A DNA stretch of 64,000 nucleotides from positions 186,001-250,000 of the forward strand of contig NZ_QRCC01000001.1 of the NCBI RefSeq assembly GCF_009833125.1, written 5' to 3'. The stretch comes from Nitrosomonas sp. HPC101 (lineage in GTDB: Bacteria; Pseudomonadota; Gammaproteobacteria; Burkholderiales; Nitrosomonadaceae). The position numbers were made by a program, and so were the translations under genes. Shown here piece after piece: positions 56,054 to 64,000 of this stretch; the stretch's first letter is position 1; each line of letters opens with the position of its first letter. Below the pieces are notes generated by a model. The model ran no database searches. It worked only from the letters and a program-made list of their open reading frames with translations, and was not told the DNA's origin.

Positions 56054-56851
56054 TCATCGATGAAGCCCTGGCCAGCGTATGGCAAATTGTTCCAGCAGGA
56101 CATGCTTCAATTCATCGGAAGCAACGTGGTGCGCCACGACGCGGCCATCCGGATAACGATGCTTGAACAGCCCATCCAATAATGAAATACGCCCACCATC
56201 CGGTAGCGCACGTGCAGCCATGATCTGCTTGGTAAAACTTGATTCCGGGTATGTGCTGGTGTACCAGTTGGCCACTTTCTGATCGCTGGCCGGCATTTGC
56301 TCACCCCGGAATTCGTATACATCCAGCCAGTGATCCTCCATCCAAACCTGATGAAACCAGCGCCCGGCTTCATGGATCAGACGACGGCGATCATGCAATG
56401 TATCCTGCTCCAGATTTTCCTGCCACAACAGCGCGCGTGTCAGCGAATACCCTCCTACACCGACATCGGTTATCCATTGCTGCCCGTCCAGATCGATACC
56501 GATGAACAAATGGGTACGTGCCGGTATCTCTGAACGATCCGTCACACGCAGCCGTACTCGTGCTGCCAGCGGACGAGCGTCGAATCCAAGCTGCAACAGC
56601 ACCTGTAAAAACAGGCCATTTTGCTCGAAGCAATACCCGCCACGCCTGGCCACTACCAGTTTATTGAACAGTGCGTCCATTTCCAGATGGATCGGCCTTC
56701 TCAGGTATACATCCAGATTTTCAAATGGAATAGTCTGCGTATGTGCGCGGGTCAATGCATGCAATACTTCCAGTGTATTTTCCGCTGCACCCCGATAGCC
56801 GATACGCTCGAAATAGCGCGACAAACAGACAGGTGATTCCATATTCATCAT
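56054..56851 (-). CDS. nat: Arylamine N-acetyltransferase
   Basis: A 265-residue NAT that transfers acetyl from acetyl-CoA to arylamines or hydrazines. The catalytic Cys is in RRGGYCFEQNGLF, the His in THLFIGIDLDG and the Asp in WITDVGVGGYS, in the usual order and spacing. The N-terminus FERIGYRGAAENTLEVLHALTRAH matches the family. The start may be either of two adjacent ATGs or the ATG three codons later. It is a single gene. Confidence 0.92.
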   Translation of the reverse strand: MMNMESPVCLSRYFERIGYRGAAENTLEVLHALTRAHTQTIPFENLDVYLRRPIHLEMDALFNKLVVARRGGYCFEQNGLFLQVLLQLGFDARPLAARVRLRVTDRSEIPARTHLFIGIDLDGQQWITDVGVGGYSLTRALLWQENLEQDTLHDRRRLIHEAGRWFHQVWMEDHWLDVYEFRGEQMPASDQKVANWYTSTYPESSFTKQIMAARALPDGGRISLLDGLFKHRYPDGRVVAHHVASDELKHVLLEQFAIRWPGLHR

Positions 56852-57070
56852 TACCCGATAAAAAATTCTTATCGATTATCTCCGGATGGCTACATAGATC
56901 AAAGGCATTATTCTTAAAGCTAGCGCTTCTTTACATGTTTGGGTCAACACCGGAAAATGATGTTCCTCATGGGAAAACGATGTCAGATTGGGAGTCAACG
57001 CGTTGACTTTTGTTCACGGACTGTACGTACATCTTAGTCCATCATTACAAGCTACACATCCCTCAACCTT

Positions 57071-57128
57071 GTCATCGCGAGCCTGCGTAGCCGCGTGGCG
57101 ATCCAGCACCCTTGTTATTCTGCTGGAT
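57071..57128. repeat. GC-rich repeat with hairpin 3' of the mcp gene
   Basis: GTCATCGCGAGCCTGCGTAG...GTGGCGATCC resembles the widespread TCATTGCGAGGAGCGAAGCGACGAAGCAATCC repeat type. It is followed by a perfect 8-bp inverted repeat ATCCAGCA (57101-57108) / TGCTGGAT (57121-57128). It sits just after the mcp stop (read on the minus strand) and could end that transcript. Confidence 0.5.
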
Positions 57129-57140
57129 ACTTCCAGACTG

Positions 57141-59378
57141 TCAAAATTCTTCCCAATCCCCGTCCGTGCCGGTCAGCTTCGGTGCGGACAATCCTGAAGA
57201 GGCTGCTTTTCTGTTGTTCTTCGCCTGCGACAATCTTTCGACATTGGTAGCACGATTGGGCCCACGGCGTTCGACCATCGGCTGACTGGATGATGGCTCC
57301 AACGTGAATGCCGCCACAGTGCGTGACAGTCGGTCAACCTGTTCACGCATCGACTCGGAAGCAGCGGCCGCCTGCTCCACCAGTACCGTATTCTGTCGCG
57401 TGATCTTGTCCACCTGGGCGATCGCCTGGTTGATCTGCTCGATGCCCAGGCTCTGTCCGTGGGAAGCAGCCGAAATTTCGCCCATGATGTCAGTCACGCG
57501 CTTGATCGATTGCGCTACCTCATCCATGGTTTTGCCGGCCTGATCCACCAATTGAATGCCATCCTCCACCTTGAGTACCGAGTTGTTGATCAGTTCCTTG
57601 ATTTCACGCGCTGCTGCCGCTGAACGCTGTGCCAGCGTGCGCACTTCGGTGGCCACCACCGCAAAGCCACGTCCCTGTTCACCAGCACGCGCCGCTTCCA
57701 CCGCGGCATTCAGCGCCAGGATATTAGTCTGGAAGGCAATGCCATCGATCACGTTGATGATGTCCACAATTTCCCTGGAACTGTCGTTGATCGCACTCAT
57801 GGTTTCCACTACCTGCTCGACAACTGCCTCCCCTTTTACCGCCATATCAGAGGCTGAAGCAGCCAGTTGATTGCCCTGGCGGGCATTGTCCGCATTCTGT
57901 TTCACGGTTGAAGTCAACTCTTCCATACTAGCAACCGTCTCTTCCAGATTGGCTGCCTGCTCCTCGGTGCGTTGTGAAAGATCGAAATTGCCGTCAGCAA
58001 TCTCTTTCGATGCAATGGTAATCAGCCCGATAGCATCCTTGATCTGTCTGACAAGACTGGCCAGTTGTCCCACAGTCACGTTGGCATTATCTTTCATGGT
58101 AGCAAACATGCCCTGGTATTCACGAGTGATTTTCTGGGTCAGATCACCTTCTGCCAATGCGCTCAAGATGCGGATAACATCATTCAGGTTGGTTTCACAA
58201 GTTTGCATCAACTGATTCAAATTGCTGACCATGCCATGGAACTCATACTGGTATTTGTCAGCATTGCCGTGCCGGGAAAAATCGCCGATCACCGCGCCAT
58301 CCACCAGATATTTGATCTCATCATTGATCGAACGCAGGCTGGTCTTAACCTTGTCTATCGTCTCGGTAATTTTTGCCTTCTCGCCGGGTAACCGCTCCAT
58401 CTCCACTGACAGATCACCCTGGGCATAGCGAGTAATGACTTCGACCAACCGCATCTTGACGGCGATATGGGAAGCCACCAGTTTATTAACAGAATTGGCC
58501 ATTTGTCCGTAACTGCCGGGAAACTGATCCGCTGGAATGGAGTAGCTGATTGTGCCGGCATCGTGCTGTTTGCTCATCTCTTGCTGGGCAGACATAAAAC
58601 TGTTCAATACTTCCACTATCCTGTGCATCGACTGCATCAATCTGGAAATCTCATCACGACCGGTTACTTCAATACGTTGATCCAGATGACCACTGGCAAT
58701 CCCTTCCGCCACCTGTACCGCCTGATGAACTGAACGGCTGATGCCCTGGATCAGCATAAGCCCCACTCCACCCGCCAGTAGGATGCCCAGCACGATCAGG
58801 GTAATCATGACGTAAAAAATACCGGATGCCATCGTCTGTAAATCTGCATACCCTTGTGCAGTCACGTTTTCCTGCAACTTGATCAACTGCATCAGAGTGT
58901 CATGCACTGCCTCATATTTGGGGCCGGCATCCTGCATAGTGTTTTCCATTGCCGCAGCAAAATTGCCATTGAGGGCAAGATTAATTACCTGATTACGTGA
59001 AGCCTGATAAATCTTCCACTGCTCGGTGAAGCGGCTGGCCAGTACACCTTCTTCCGGAGTCATTTGCGTCAAATTGTATTTTCGCCAGAGTTCGGTAACC
59101 TTAGCATCTTCATCAAGAATCTGACCAGCCCGTTGCCGGGAAATGTCGACATCCTCCGAACTGGTCGCCATCAGTGCATGCAAGCGCACTTGCTGCAGGC
59201 TATCCAGCACTTCTGAAAAATGACCAAGCACCACCGCCCGGTCCCGGTAAATCGTTCCCAGTTTTTCCTCAGAGTGATGTAATCCATACAATCCCACTGA
59301 CCCCACGCTGACCAGTGTTAAAGACAATAGGCAAACTATAAAAATCAGCCGTGATTTGATCGTCATGTTCTGCAACAT
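57141..59378 (-). CDS. Methyl-accepting chemotaxis protein
   Basis: A 745-residue chemoreceptor. Start ATG 59378 follows a GGGAG site. Order: short cytoplasmic end, membrane helix 1 (about 10-30, [20 protein letters not shown]), a four-helix-bundle sensor domain (about 30-185), helix 2 (about 188-212), HAMP, two further HAMP-like segments ([37 protein letters not shown]) and a signalling domain with the hairpin tip [32 protein letters not shown] sequence. The C-terminus ends DWEEF, a NWETF-like CheR-tether pentapeptide. It is last in cheA-cheW-mcp. The ligand is unknown. Confidence 0.95.
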   Translation of the reverse strand: MLQNMTIKSRLIFIVCLLSLTLVSVGSVGLYGLHHSEEKLGTIYRDRAVVLGHFSEVLDSLQQVRLHALMATSSEDVDISRQRAGQILDEDAKVTELWRKYNLTQMTPEEGVLASRFTEQWKIYQASRNQVINLALNGNFAAAMENTMQDAGPKYEAVHDTLMQLIKLQENVTAQGYADLQTMASGIFYVMITLIVLGILLAGGVGLMLIQGISRSVHQAVQVAEGIASGHLDQRIEVTGRDEISRLMQSMHRIVEVLNSFMSAQQEMSKQHDAGTISYSIPADQFPGSYGQMANSVNKLVASHIAVKMRLVEVITRYAQGDLSVEMERLPGEKAKITETIDKVKTSLRSINDEIKYLVDGAVIGDFSRHGNADKYQYEFHGMVSNLNQLMQTCETNLNDVIRILSALAEGDLTQKITREYQGMFATMKDNANVTVGQLASLVRQIKDAIGLITIASKEIADGNFDLSQRTEEQAANLEETVASMEELTSTVKQNADNARQGNQLAASASDMAVKGEAVVEQVVETMSAINDSSREIVDIINVIDGIAFQTNILALNAAVEAARAGEQGRGFAVVATEVRTLAQRSAAAAREIKELINNSVLKVEDGIQLVDQAGKTMDEVAQSIKRVTDIMGEISAASHGQSLGIEQINQAIAQVDKITRQNTVLVEQAAAASESMREQVDRLSRTVAAFTLEPSSSQPMVERRGPNRATNVERLSQAKNNRKAASSGLSAPKLTGTDGDWEEF

Positions 59379-59454
59379 TTTCACTCCCGGTTTAAAGTGA
59401 CTTGCCTCAAAAACATAATGCCTCGTTATGGCAGATCAGATCCACCCAACTACT

Positions 59455-59958
59455 TCACCGCTGCTCCAGAATGCCCATGTCTGGACTGCTCATCAGTTTT
59501 TCGATATCCACCAGAGTCAGCATACGCTCCTCCACTGCTCCCAGCCCAAAGATGTATTCAGCATCGATCACCTCGCCAAATTCCGGGGCAGGACGCAGCT
59601 GTTCGGTATCCAGATTGATAACGTCAGATACACCGTCCACCACAATGCCAATAACACGGCCGGACAGATTCAGGATGATGACCACGGTGAACTGATCGTA
59701 AAGCGCTTTACCCAGATTAAATTTGATACGCATGTCGACGATCGGCACGATGACTCCACGCAGATTGATGACACCCTTGATGAATTCGGGTGAATTGACG
59801 ATGCGGGAAATGGCACCGTATCTACGTATTTCCTGGACTTTGAGTATTTCGATGCCATATCCCTCCTTCCCCAGCCGGAAAATCAGAAATTTATTGCTGG
59901 CCAGATCCCTGGCTGGATTAAGCGATTCGCTCGTGGCTGCGGCTTGTGTCAACAACAT
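59455..59958 (-). CDS. cheW: Chemotaxis adaptor CheW
   Basis: A 167-residue CheW that links receptor and CheA. The two beta-barrel SH3-like subdomains are recognised by [25 protein letters not shown] and [19 protein letters not shown] and by [16 protein letters not shown] sequence. Start ATG 59958 follows GAGGAGC. It is preceded by a 14-residue Ala/Ser-rich tail ([15 protein letters not shown]). It lies between cheA and mcp, with gaps of 85 and 76 bp. Confidence 0.94.
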   Translation of the reverse strand: MLLTQAAATSESLNPARDLASNKFLIFRLGKEGYGIEILKVQEIRRYGAISRIVNSPEFIKGVINLRGVIVPIVDMRIKFNLGKALYDQFTVVIILNLSGRVIGIVVDGVSDVINLDTEQLRPAPEFGEVIDAEYIFGLGAVEERMLTLVDIEKLMSSPDMGILEQR

Positions 59959-60043
59959 GGTTTGCTCCTCAGTAATATGCGCGAATTGGCTGCCAGTTTT
60001 ATCGACTTTTCCAGCTAGAATTTGATCAATTTATCCAGAATGA

Positions 60044-61822
60044 TTACGCTGCATTGACCATTCTCTGTTTCGTGATATTGACCAGACCCGCGACATCCAG
60101 TATCAGAGCAACGCTGCCATCGCCCATGATAGTGGCGCCCGAAACACCCTGTATCCGGCGATAGTTATTTTCCAGACTCTTGATTACCACCTGATGCTGA
60201 TCAATCAGCGTATCGACAAACATGGCGGCCTTGCTGCCCTCGGCATCGAGAATCACCAGAATGCCTTCGTGAATCTGTTGCGCAGCGGATTCGAGATTGA
60301 AGATTTCATGCAGAGCAACTACCGGCAGGCATTCCCCGTGCACCTGCACTACCCGGCCTTGATCACGTATGATGCGAATATCCTCGGCTGCGGGCTTGAG
60401 CAATTCGGTGATATACGCCAATGGGATAATGAACATCTGATCCCCCACGGATACTGACAACCCATCCAGAATAGCAAGTGTCAGCGGCAGATGGATCGAA
60501 ATCTTTGTTCCCTTTCCGGTAACCGAATCGATCTCCACTCGCCCATCCAGTTCTTCAATATTGCGCTTGACCACATCCATGCCCACGCCCCGGCCGGAAA
60601 CATCCGTCACCACATCTGCTGTTGAAAATCCAGCCTCAAAAATCAGCATCCATACTGCCTGATCGGTCATGTTTTCGCTGACCGGTAAGCCACGGCTCTG
60701 TGCCCTGACCAGGATTTTGTCGCGATTCAGACCAGCGCCATCATCCATCACTTCAATCACGACGCTCCCTCCCTGATGGGAGGCACGCAATATGATGGTG
60801 CCGCGCTCCGGCTTGCCCAGCGTCTTGCGTTTTTCCGGGGTTTCGATGCCATGATCGAGGCTGTTGCGAATCAGGTGCGTGAGCGGATCGGTGATTTTTT
60901 CAATCAACCCTTTATCCAGCTCGGTACCCTCACCTGCGATTTTGAGATCTACCTGCTTACCCAGCCTGGAAGCAATCTCTCTCACTACACGTGGAAACCG
61001 GCTGAAAACGAAGTTGATCGGCATCATACGGATCGACATGACCGCTTCCTGCAAATCGCGGGTGTTACGTTCAAGCTGGTTCAGGCCGTTGAGCAGTTTC
61101 TCGTAAATAACCGAGTCGATCTGGCTGGCGGTCTGGGCCAGAATGGTCTGGGTAATCGCCAGTTCGCCCACCAGATTGATCATTTGATCCACTTTTTCGA
61201 CACTGACGCGAATGGAGGAGGATTCATTGCCACTTGATGATGCGGAGTGATCTGCCGATTGCTTTGAGTGCGACGCGCTAACAGCAGCCCTGGCAGGCGG
61301 TTTCACCCCGGAATTCACAAGATCATTGGGCGAAAGCAGTATTCTGTTCTCTGCTTTTTCTCCATGTGCAGCGGCCGCTTCAGTCGTCTGATCGATAGCA
61401 GGCGGATATTCAGGTGCTGCATGATTGCTGCCAGTGTCCATCTCCAGTTCTTTCAGTTTACGATTGACCGCTTCCATCTCCGTTGGATCGGCTGAACTGT
61501 TGCCCTTGTGACCATTGAGCTGATCTCTCAGCACATCTCTGGCATGCAGGAAGATATCCACCATTTCAGCACGCAGTTCGAACTCGCCCTTGCGCAATCT
61601 GTCTAGTAAAGATTCGAGCACATGAGTAAGCCCGGCCATATCAGTAAAGCCGAAGGTTCCTGCACCTCCTTTGATGGAATGCGCCGCCCGGAATATCGCG
61701 TTCAGATCTTCCGGATCGGGTGATAGAATATCCAGATTCAGCAGGCGTGTTTCCATTTCCGCCAGCAATTCACCTGCTTCCTCAAAAAATATCTCGTAGA
61801 ACTGCTCAAGATCGGTGTTCAT
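60044..61822 (-). CDS. cheA: Chemotaxis histidine kinase CheA (no P2 domain seen)
   Basis: A 592-residue CheA. The HPt domain has the phosphorylated His48 in FRAAHSIKGGAGTFGF. After a low-complexity linker (about 130-215, Ala/Ser/His-rich) come the dimerisation domain (SSIRVSVEKVDQMINLVGELA), the ATPase domain (HLIRNSLDHGIETPEKR, VMDDGAGLNRDK, GRGVGMDVVKRN) and a CheW-like domain. The CheY/CheB-binding P2 domain of E. coli CheA is not recognisable in the linker, and the protein is about 60 residues shorter. Start ATG 61822 (MNTDLEQFYEIF) is the family-typical beginning. No cheY, cheB or cheR lies in this cluster. Confidence 0.94.
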   Translation of the reverse strand: MNTDLEQFYEIFFEEAGELLAEMETRLLNLDILSPDPEDLNAIFRAAHSIKGGAGTFGFTDMAGLTHVLESLLDRLRKGEFELRAEMVDIFLHARDVLRDQLNGHKGNSSADPTEMEAVNRKLKELEMDTGSNHAAPEYPPAIDQTTEAAAAHGEKAENRILLSPNDLVNSGVKPPARAAVSASHSKQSADHSASSSGNESSSIRVSVEKVDQMINLVGELAITQTILAQTASQIDSVIYEKLLNGLNQLERNTRDLQEAVMSIRMMPINFVFSRFPRVVREIASRLGKQVDLKIAGEGTELDKGLIEKITDPLTHLIRNSLDHGIETPEKRKTLGKPERGTIILRASHQGGSVVIEVMDDGAGLNRDKILVRAQSRGLPVSENMTDQAVWMLIFEAGFSTADVVTDVSGRGVGMDVVKRNIEELDGRVEIDSVTGKGTKISIHLPLTLAILDGLSVSVGDQMFIIPLAYITELLKPAAEDIRIIRDQGRVVQVHGECLPVVALHEIFNLESAAQQIHEGILVILDAEGSKAAMFVDTLIDQHQVVIKSLENNYRRIQGVSGATIMGDGSVALILDVAGLVNITKQRMVNAA

Positions 61823-62060
61823 AAGAGGATTCCTGTCTGGAATTTGCAACAGGTTACCGCAGCAAAATAAGGATGTCGCTTTGAACAAACGTATAAACCA
61901 CCTTCAGTTCCGGCAGTTCCGGTATTGGATACGGGGCATCGGGCGATGCAGGATGCACAGAAATTCGCATTGCATTCAGCCTCTATTCCTTTGTAATATC
62001 TTTATTTGCAAGCATTATTTATAATTCAGAGGTCAATGCGCGAGATAAGCAAGAATAAAA

Positions 62061-62495
62061 ATGACAGAACACGTTTATACAATCCGGCAACAGGATAGAA
62101 AGGCAGCCACCGCTTTTATCGACAGCCAGCTCGGTAAGGATCCGGAGTGGTTCGGCACAACGGAATCCCAACGCATCACGGCAAAGCAGGAATATCTTGA
62201 ATCCAGGATCGATTCAATCCATTTCAACAGGTGGTGCAAAAAATGGCTGAACGAAAACCAATGGGCGGAAATCAGGAAAGCAATCAGCACGAACAGATAC
62301 CACAAGGAAGAAAAGCAGAGATATACCGAGCCACACAAAACCATCAGCGTGACACATCACGCATGGCAGATTCTTTCCGAACTTGCCCTGCAGGATCAGC
62401 TCTCCCTGTCCGAAGTCATTGTCAACCGGCTGGGTAAAAATAATGCAACCGCCCGTTCACCTGTCGAATCACGCTATAATCTGGGCAGAAATTGA
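62061..62495 (+). CDS. MatP-like ribbon-helix-helix protein
   Basis: A 144-residue protein whose C-terminal half resembles MatP, the Ter macrodomain organiser that binds matS sites. The comparable segment is FNRWCKKWLNENQWAEIRKAI, then a basic stretch with NRYHKEEKQRYTEPHKTISV (ribbon strand) and HHAWQILSELALQDQLSLSEVIVNRL (two helices). E. coli MatP has [21 protein letters not shown] ... [20 protein letters not shown]. Recognition is from memory and needs a profile search. A MatP-type protein outside the gammaproteobacteria would be notable. It is adjacent to ubiJ, 88 bp away. Confidence 0.5.
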   Translation: MTEHVYTIRQQDRKAATAFIDSQLGKDPEWFGTTESQRITAKQEYLESRIDSIHFNRWCKKWLNENQWAEIRKAISTNRYHKEEKQRYTEPHKTISVTHHAWQILSELALQDQLSLSEVIVNRLGKNNATARSPVESRYNLGRN

Positions 62496-62583
62496 CGAAT
62501 CACCGGATGTGTTCCTGAGCATGCGGTGACATGCGAGCCAGCTCTACACTAATGGCAAACATGTTGACAACCTGTTCCCGGTA

Positions 62584-63216
62584 ATGATTACACAAGCCTC
62601 AATATTGACTCCCCCTCTGATTGCCTGCCTGAATCATTTGGCCGGTAAATCGAATTCGGTACGGCAGCAGTTACAAGCTCATGCGAACGAAACCGTGTGT
62701 TTCCGGATCGGCTCCCTGATCCGCCTGCATATCACAATTACACAGGACGGCCATTTCACAACGGCCGCCAGAGATGCACAAGCTGCGATCATTCTCAACA
62801 TACCAGCCGAACTTATCCCCCGCCTTGCATCCGGCGAGATGGATGCATTCCGTGAAATCACGGTCTGTGGCGATCCGCTACTGGCAGATGTCCTGCTGTA
62901 CATCGGCAAGCTCTTTCAGGCTGAAATCGAAGAGAATCTGAGTTCAGTCATAGGGGATGTGTTTGCCCGTCGTGTCACTTTGGCAGGCCAGGGATTGGTG
63001 CGCTGGCATCTGGAAAGCATGCGTAATCTGTCCCGGGCAGTAGGAGAATTCATCACTGAAGAACAGCCGGTAACGGCAAGCCGCACCCGATTCCGCCAAC
63101 TTGGCCCCGAGGCCGAATCACTGCAACAGCAGGTCTCGCAACTTGCAGAGCGAATTGACACACTGGTTTCACCGCTATCGCAGGCGATGGAAAATCCGTC
63201 CCGGACCAACCAATGA
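62584..63216 (+). CDS. ubiJ: Ubiquinone biosynthesis accessory factor UbiJ
   Basis: A 210-residue UbiJ with an SCP2-type lipid-binding domain (about 20-115, GSLIRLHITITQDG and PAELIPRLASGEMDAF with ITVCGDPLLADVLLYIGK). A helical C-terminal part (LQQQVSQLAERIDTLVSPL) typical of the family follows. It binds lipid for the aerobic ubiquinone assembly complex. The position upstream of ubiB is the normal ubiJ-ubiB order; ubiE is not seen upstream in the window. The start at 62584 has only a weak ribosome site. Confidence 0.9.
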   Translation: MITQASILTPPLIACLNHLAGKSNSVRQQLQAHANETVCFRIGSLIRLHITITQDGHFTTAARDAQAAIILNIPAELIPRLASGEMDAFREITVCGDPLLADVLLYIGKLFQAEIEENLSSVIGDVFARRVTLAGQGLVRWHLESMRNLSRAVGEFITEEQPVTASRTRFRQLGPEAESLQQQVSQLAERIDTLVSPLSQAMENPSRTNQ

Positions 63217-63305
63217 CCGGAAACCGTGTACAACACGACCCTGTATCCCGCGCAAACGCCACCGGCTCCGCCTGCCGATAATCTTATTGAACCACCGACT
63301 ACTTC

Positions 63306-64000
63306 ATGCGCTTCTTCCGCCTACTTAGAATCATCCTGATTGCCTATCGCTTTGGCTTGGATGAAATCCTGTTTGATCAGATCCGCCTGCGTATATTTAA
63401 GGTATTTTCACTGTTGCTGCCCTTCCGTTCTCAGCTCAAACAGCCACGTGCGGTCAGATTGCGCCTGGCACTGGAGGCACTTGGACCTATTTTCATCAAA
63501 TTTGGACAGATGCTGTCCACCCGCCGGGATCTGCTCGCGCTGGATTTTGCCGAAGAACTGGCGCTCCTGCAGGATCGGGTACCCCCTTTCCCTTCGGAAC
63601 AGGCGATCAGCATACTGGAAACCGTCTATGGCAAACCGGTTCATGAGGTTTTTCTCGAGTTTGATATCACGCCGACCGCCAGCGCATCGGTCGCCCAGGT
63701 ACACTTTGCTGTATTACAGGATGGCACACAGGCAGCCGTTAAAATCCTGAGACCCACCATTGCTCCCGTCATCGCACATGATGTGGCACTGATGGAAACC
63801 GGCGCATGGTTGCTCGAATCCATCTGGCCGGATGGCAAGCGACTGAAACTACGCGAAGTGGTGGCAGAATTTGCCCGACATCTGGACGACGAACTTGATC
63901 TGATCCGGGAGGCTGGCAACTGCAGCCAGTTACGACGCAACTTTATGAATTCCCCTCTGTTGAAGGCGCCAGAAGTGTATTGGGATTATTGTCACACGGA
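63306..64000 (+). CDS. ubiB: UbiB, atypical kinase/ATPase of ubiquinone synthesis, 5' part
   Basis: The first about 231 codons of UbiB; the gene runs off the window end with no stop. It starts MRFFRLLRIILIAYRFGLDEI (ATG 63306), includes the KxGQ motif FIKFGQMLSTRRDLL, the Ala-rich nucleotide loop SASVAQVHFAVL and VKILRP with the invariant Lys. These residues define the UbiB/ABC1/COQ8 atypical kinase family. It follows ubiJ by 89 bp. The C-terminal membrane helices lie outside the window. Confidence 0.93.
   Translation, partial: MRFFRLLRIILIAYRFGLDEILFDQIRLRIFKVFSLLLPFRSQLKQPRAVRLRLALEALGPIFIKFGQMLSTRRDLLALDFAEELALLQDRVPPFPSEQAISILETVYGKPVHEVFLEFDITPTASASVAQVHFAVLQDGTQAAVKILRPTIAPVIAHDVALMETGAWLLESIWPDGKRLKLREVVAEFARHLDDELDLIREAGNCSQLRRNFMNSPLLKAPEVYWDYCHT

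Noticed and set aside
1..64000. CRISPR arrays, prophage genes, rRNA operons or a replication origin
   Set aside because: No regularly spaced repeats, phage structural genes, rRNA sequence or DnaA-box cluster was seen.

Overview
The window looks like the chromosome of an ammonia-oxidising betaproteobacterium close to Nitrosomonas. This is inferred from gene order and protein character; no rRNA or ammonia-oxidation gene is present. Supporting signs are the beta-type order nadD-rsfS-rlmH-maf-rng, a homodimeric-type aceE followed by aceF, argS followed by a SPOR protein and dsbA, 6S RNA upstream of an EVE-domain gene, ubiJ-ubiB, roughly 50 percent GC, and scattered IS remnants and small repeats.

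Layout. 1-5.2 kb: the 3' part of spoT, an interrupted reading frame, then dsbA, a SPOR gene and argS on the minus strand. 5.4-17.3 kb (plus strand): a membrane protein, folD, aceEF, the nadD-rsfS-rlmH-maf-rng run and tonB-exbB-exbD behind a Fur-box-like palindrome. 17.4-22.2 kb: rlmB and rnr (minus), tRNA-Leu(CAG), dinB. 22.5-30.1 kb: a CzcCBA-type metal RND efflux operon with its own response regulator and kinase. 30.2-35.4 kb: an IS5-family remnant, an M18 aminopeptidase, a PhoPQ-like pair with a PepSY protein, and a His/Asp-rich exported protein. 35.5-42.4 kb: a type I restriction-modification operon, hsdR-hsdS-rhuM-hsdM, with overlapping genes. 42.6-47.4 kb: an alpha/beta hydrolase, hemF, aroC, small envelope proteins and a TraT-like lipoprotein. 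47.5-51.3 kb: queH, then an ATPase / PIN-like nuclease / RNA ligase cassette and a DUF202 protein. 51.5-56.9 kb: katA, a DUF3422 gene, a decayed TauE/SafE transporter, the EVE gene, 6S RNA and an arylamine N-acetyltransferase. 57.1-61.8 kb: cheA-cheW-mcp (minus). 62.0-64.0 kb: a MatP-like gene, ubiJ and the 5' part of ubiB.

The most unusual points are these. (1) The three-gene ATPase, PIN-like nuclease and RNA ligase cassette is a candidate RNA damage/repair or anti-phage module. (2) hsdM carries an exact 14-bp tandem duplication that frameshifts its start. The resulting 28-codon leader ends in an ATGA overlap with an internal start, so an expression switch is possible. (3) RNase G lacks about 43 residues of its catalytic core, including the conserved VNTGG segment. 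(4) A family of small intergenic elements with inverted ends occurs four times, and one copy has lost its central hairpin. (5) A MatP-like ribbon-helix-helix protein is encoded beside ubiJ-ubiB.

Functional assignments rest on motif recognition by eye. No database search or structure prediction was run.
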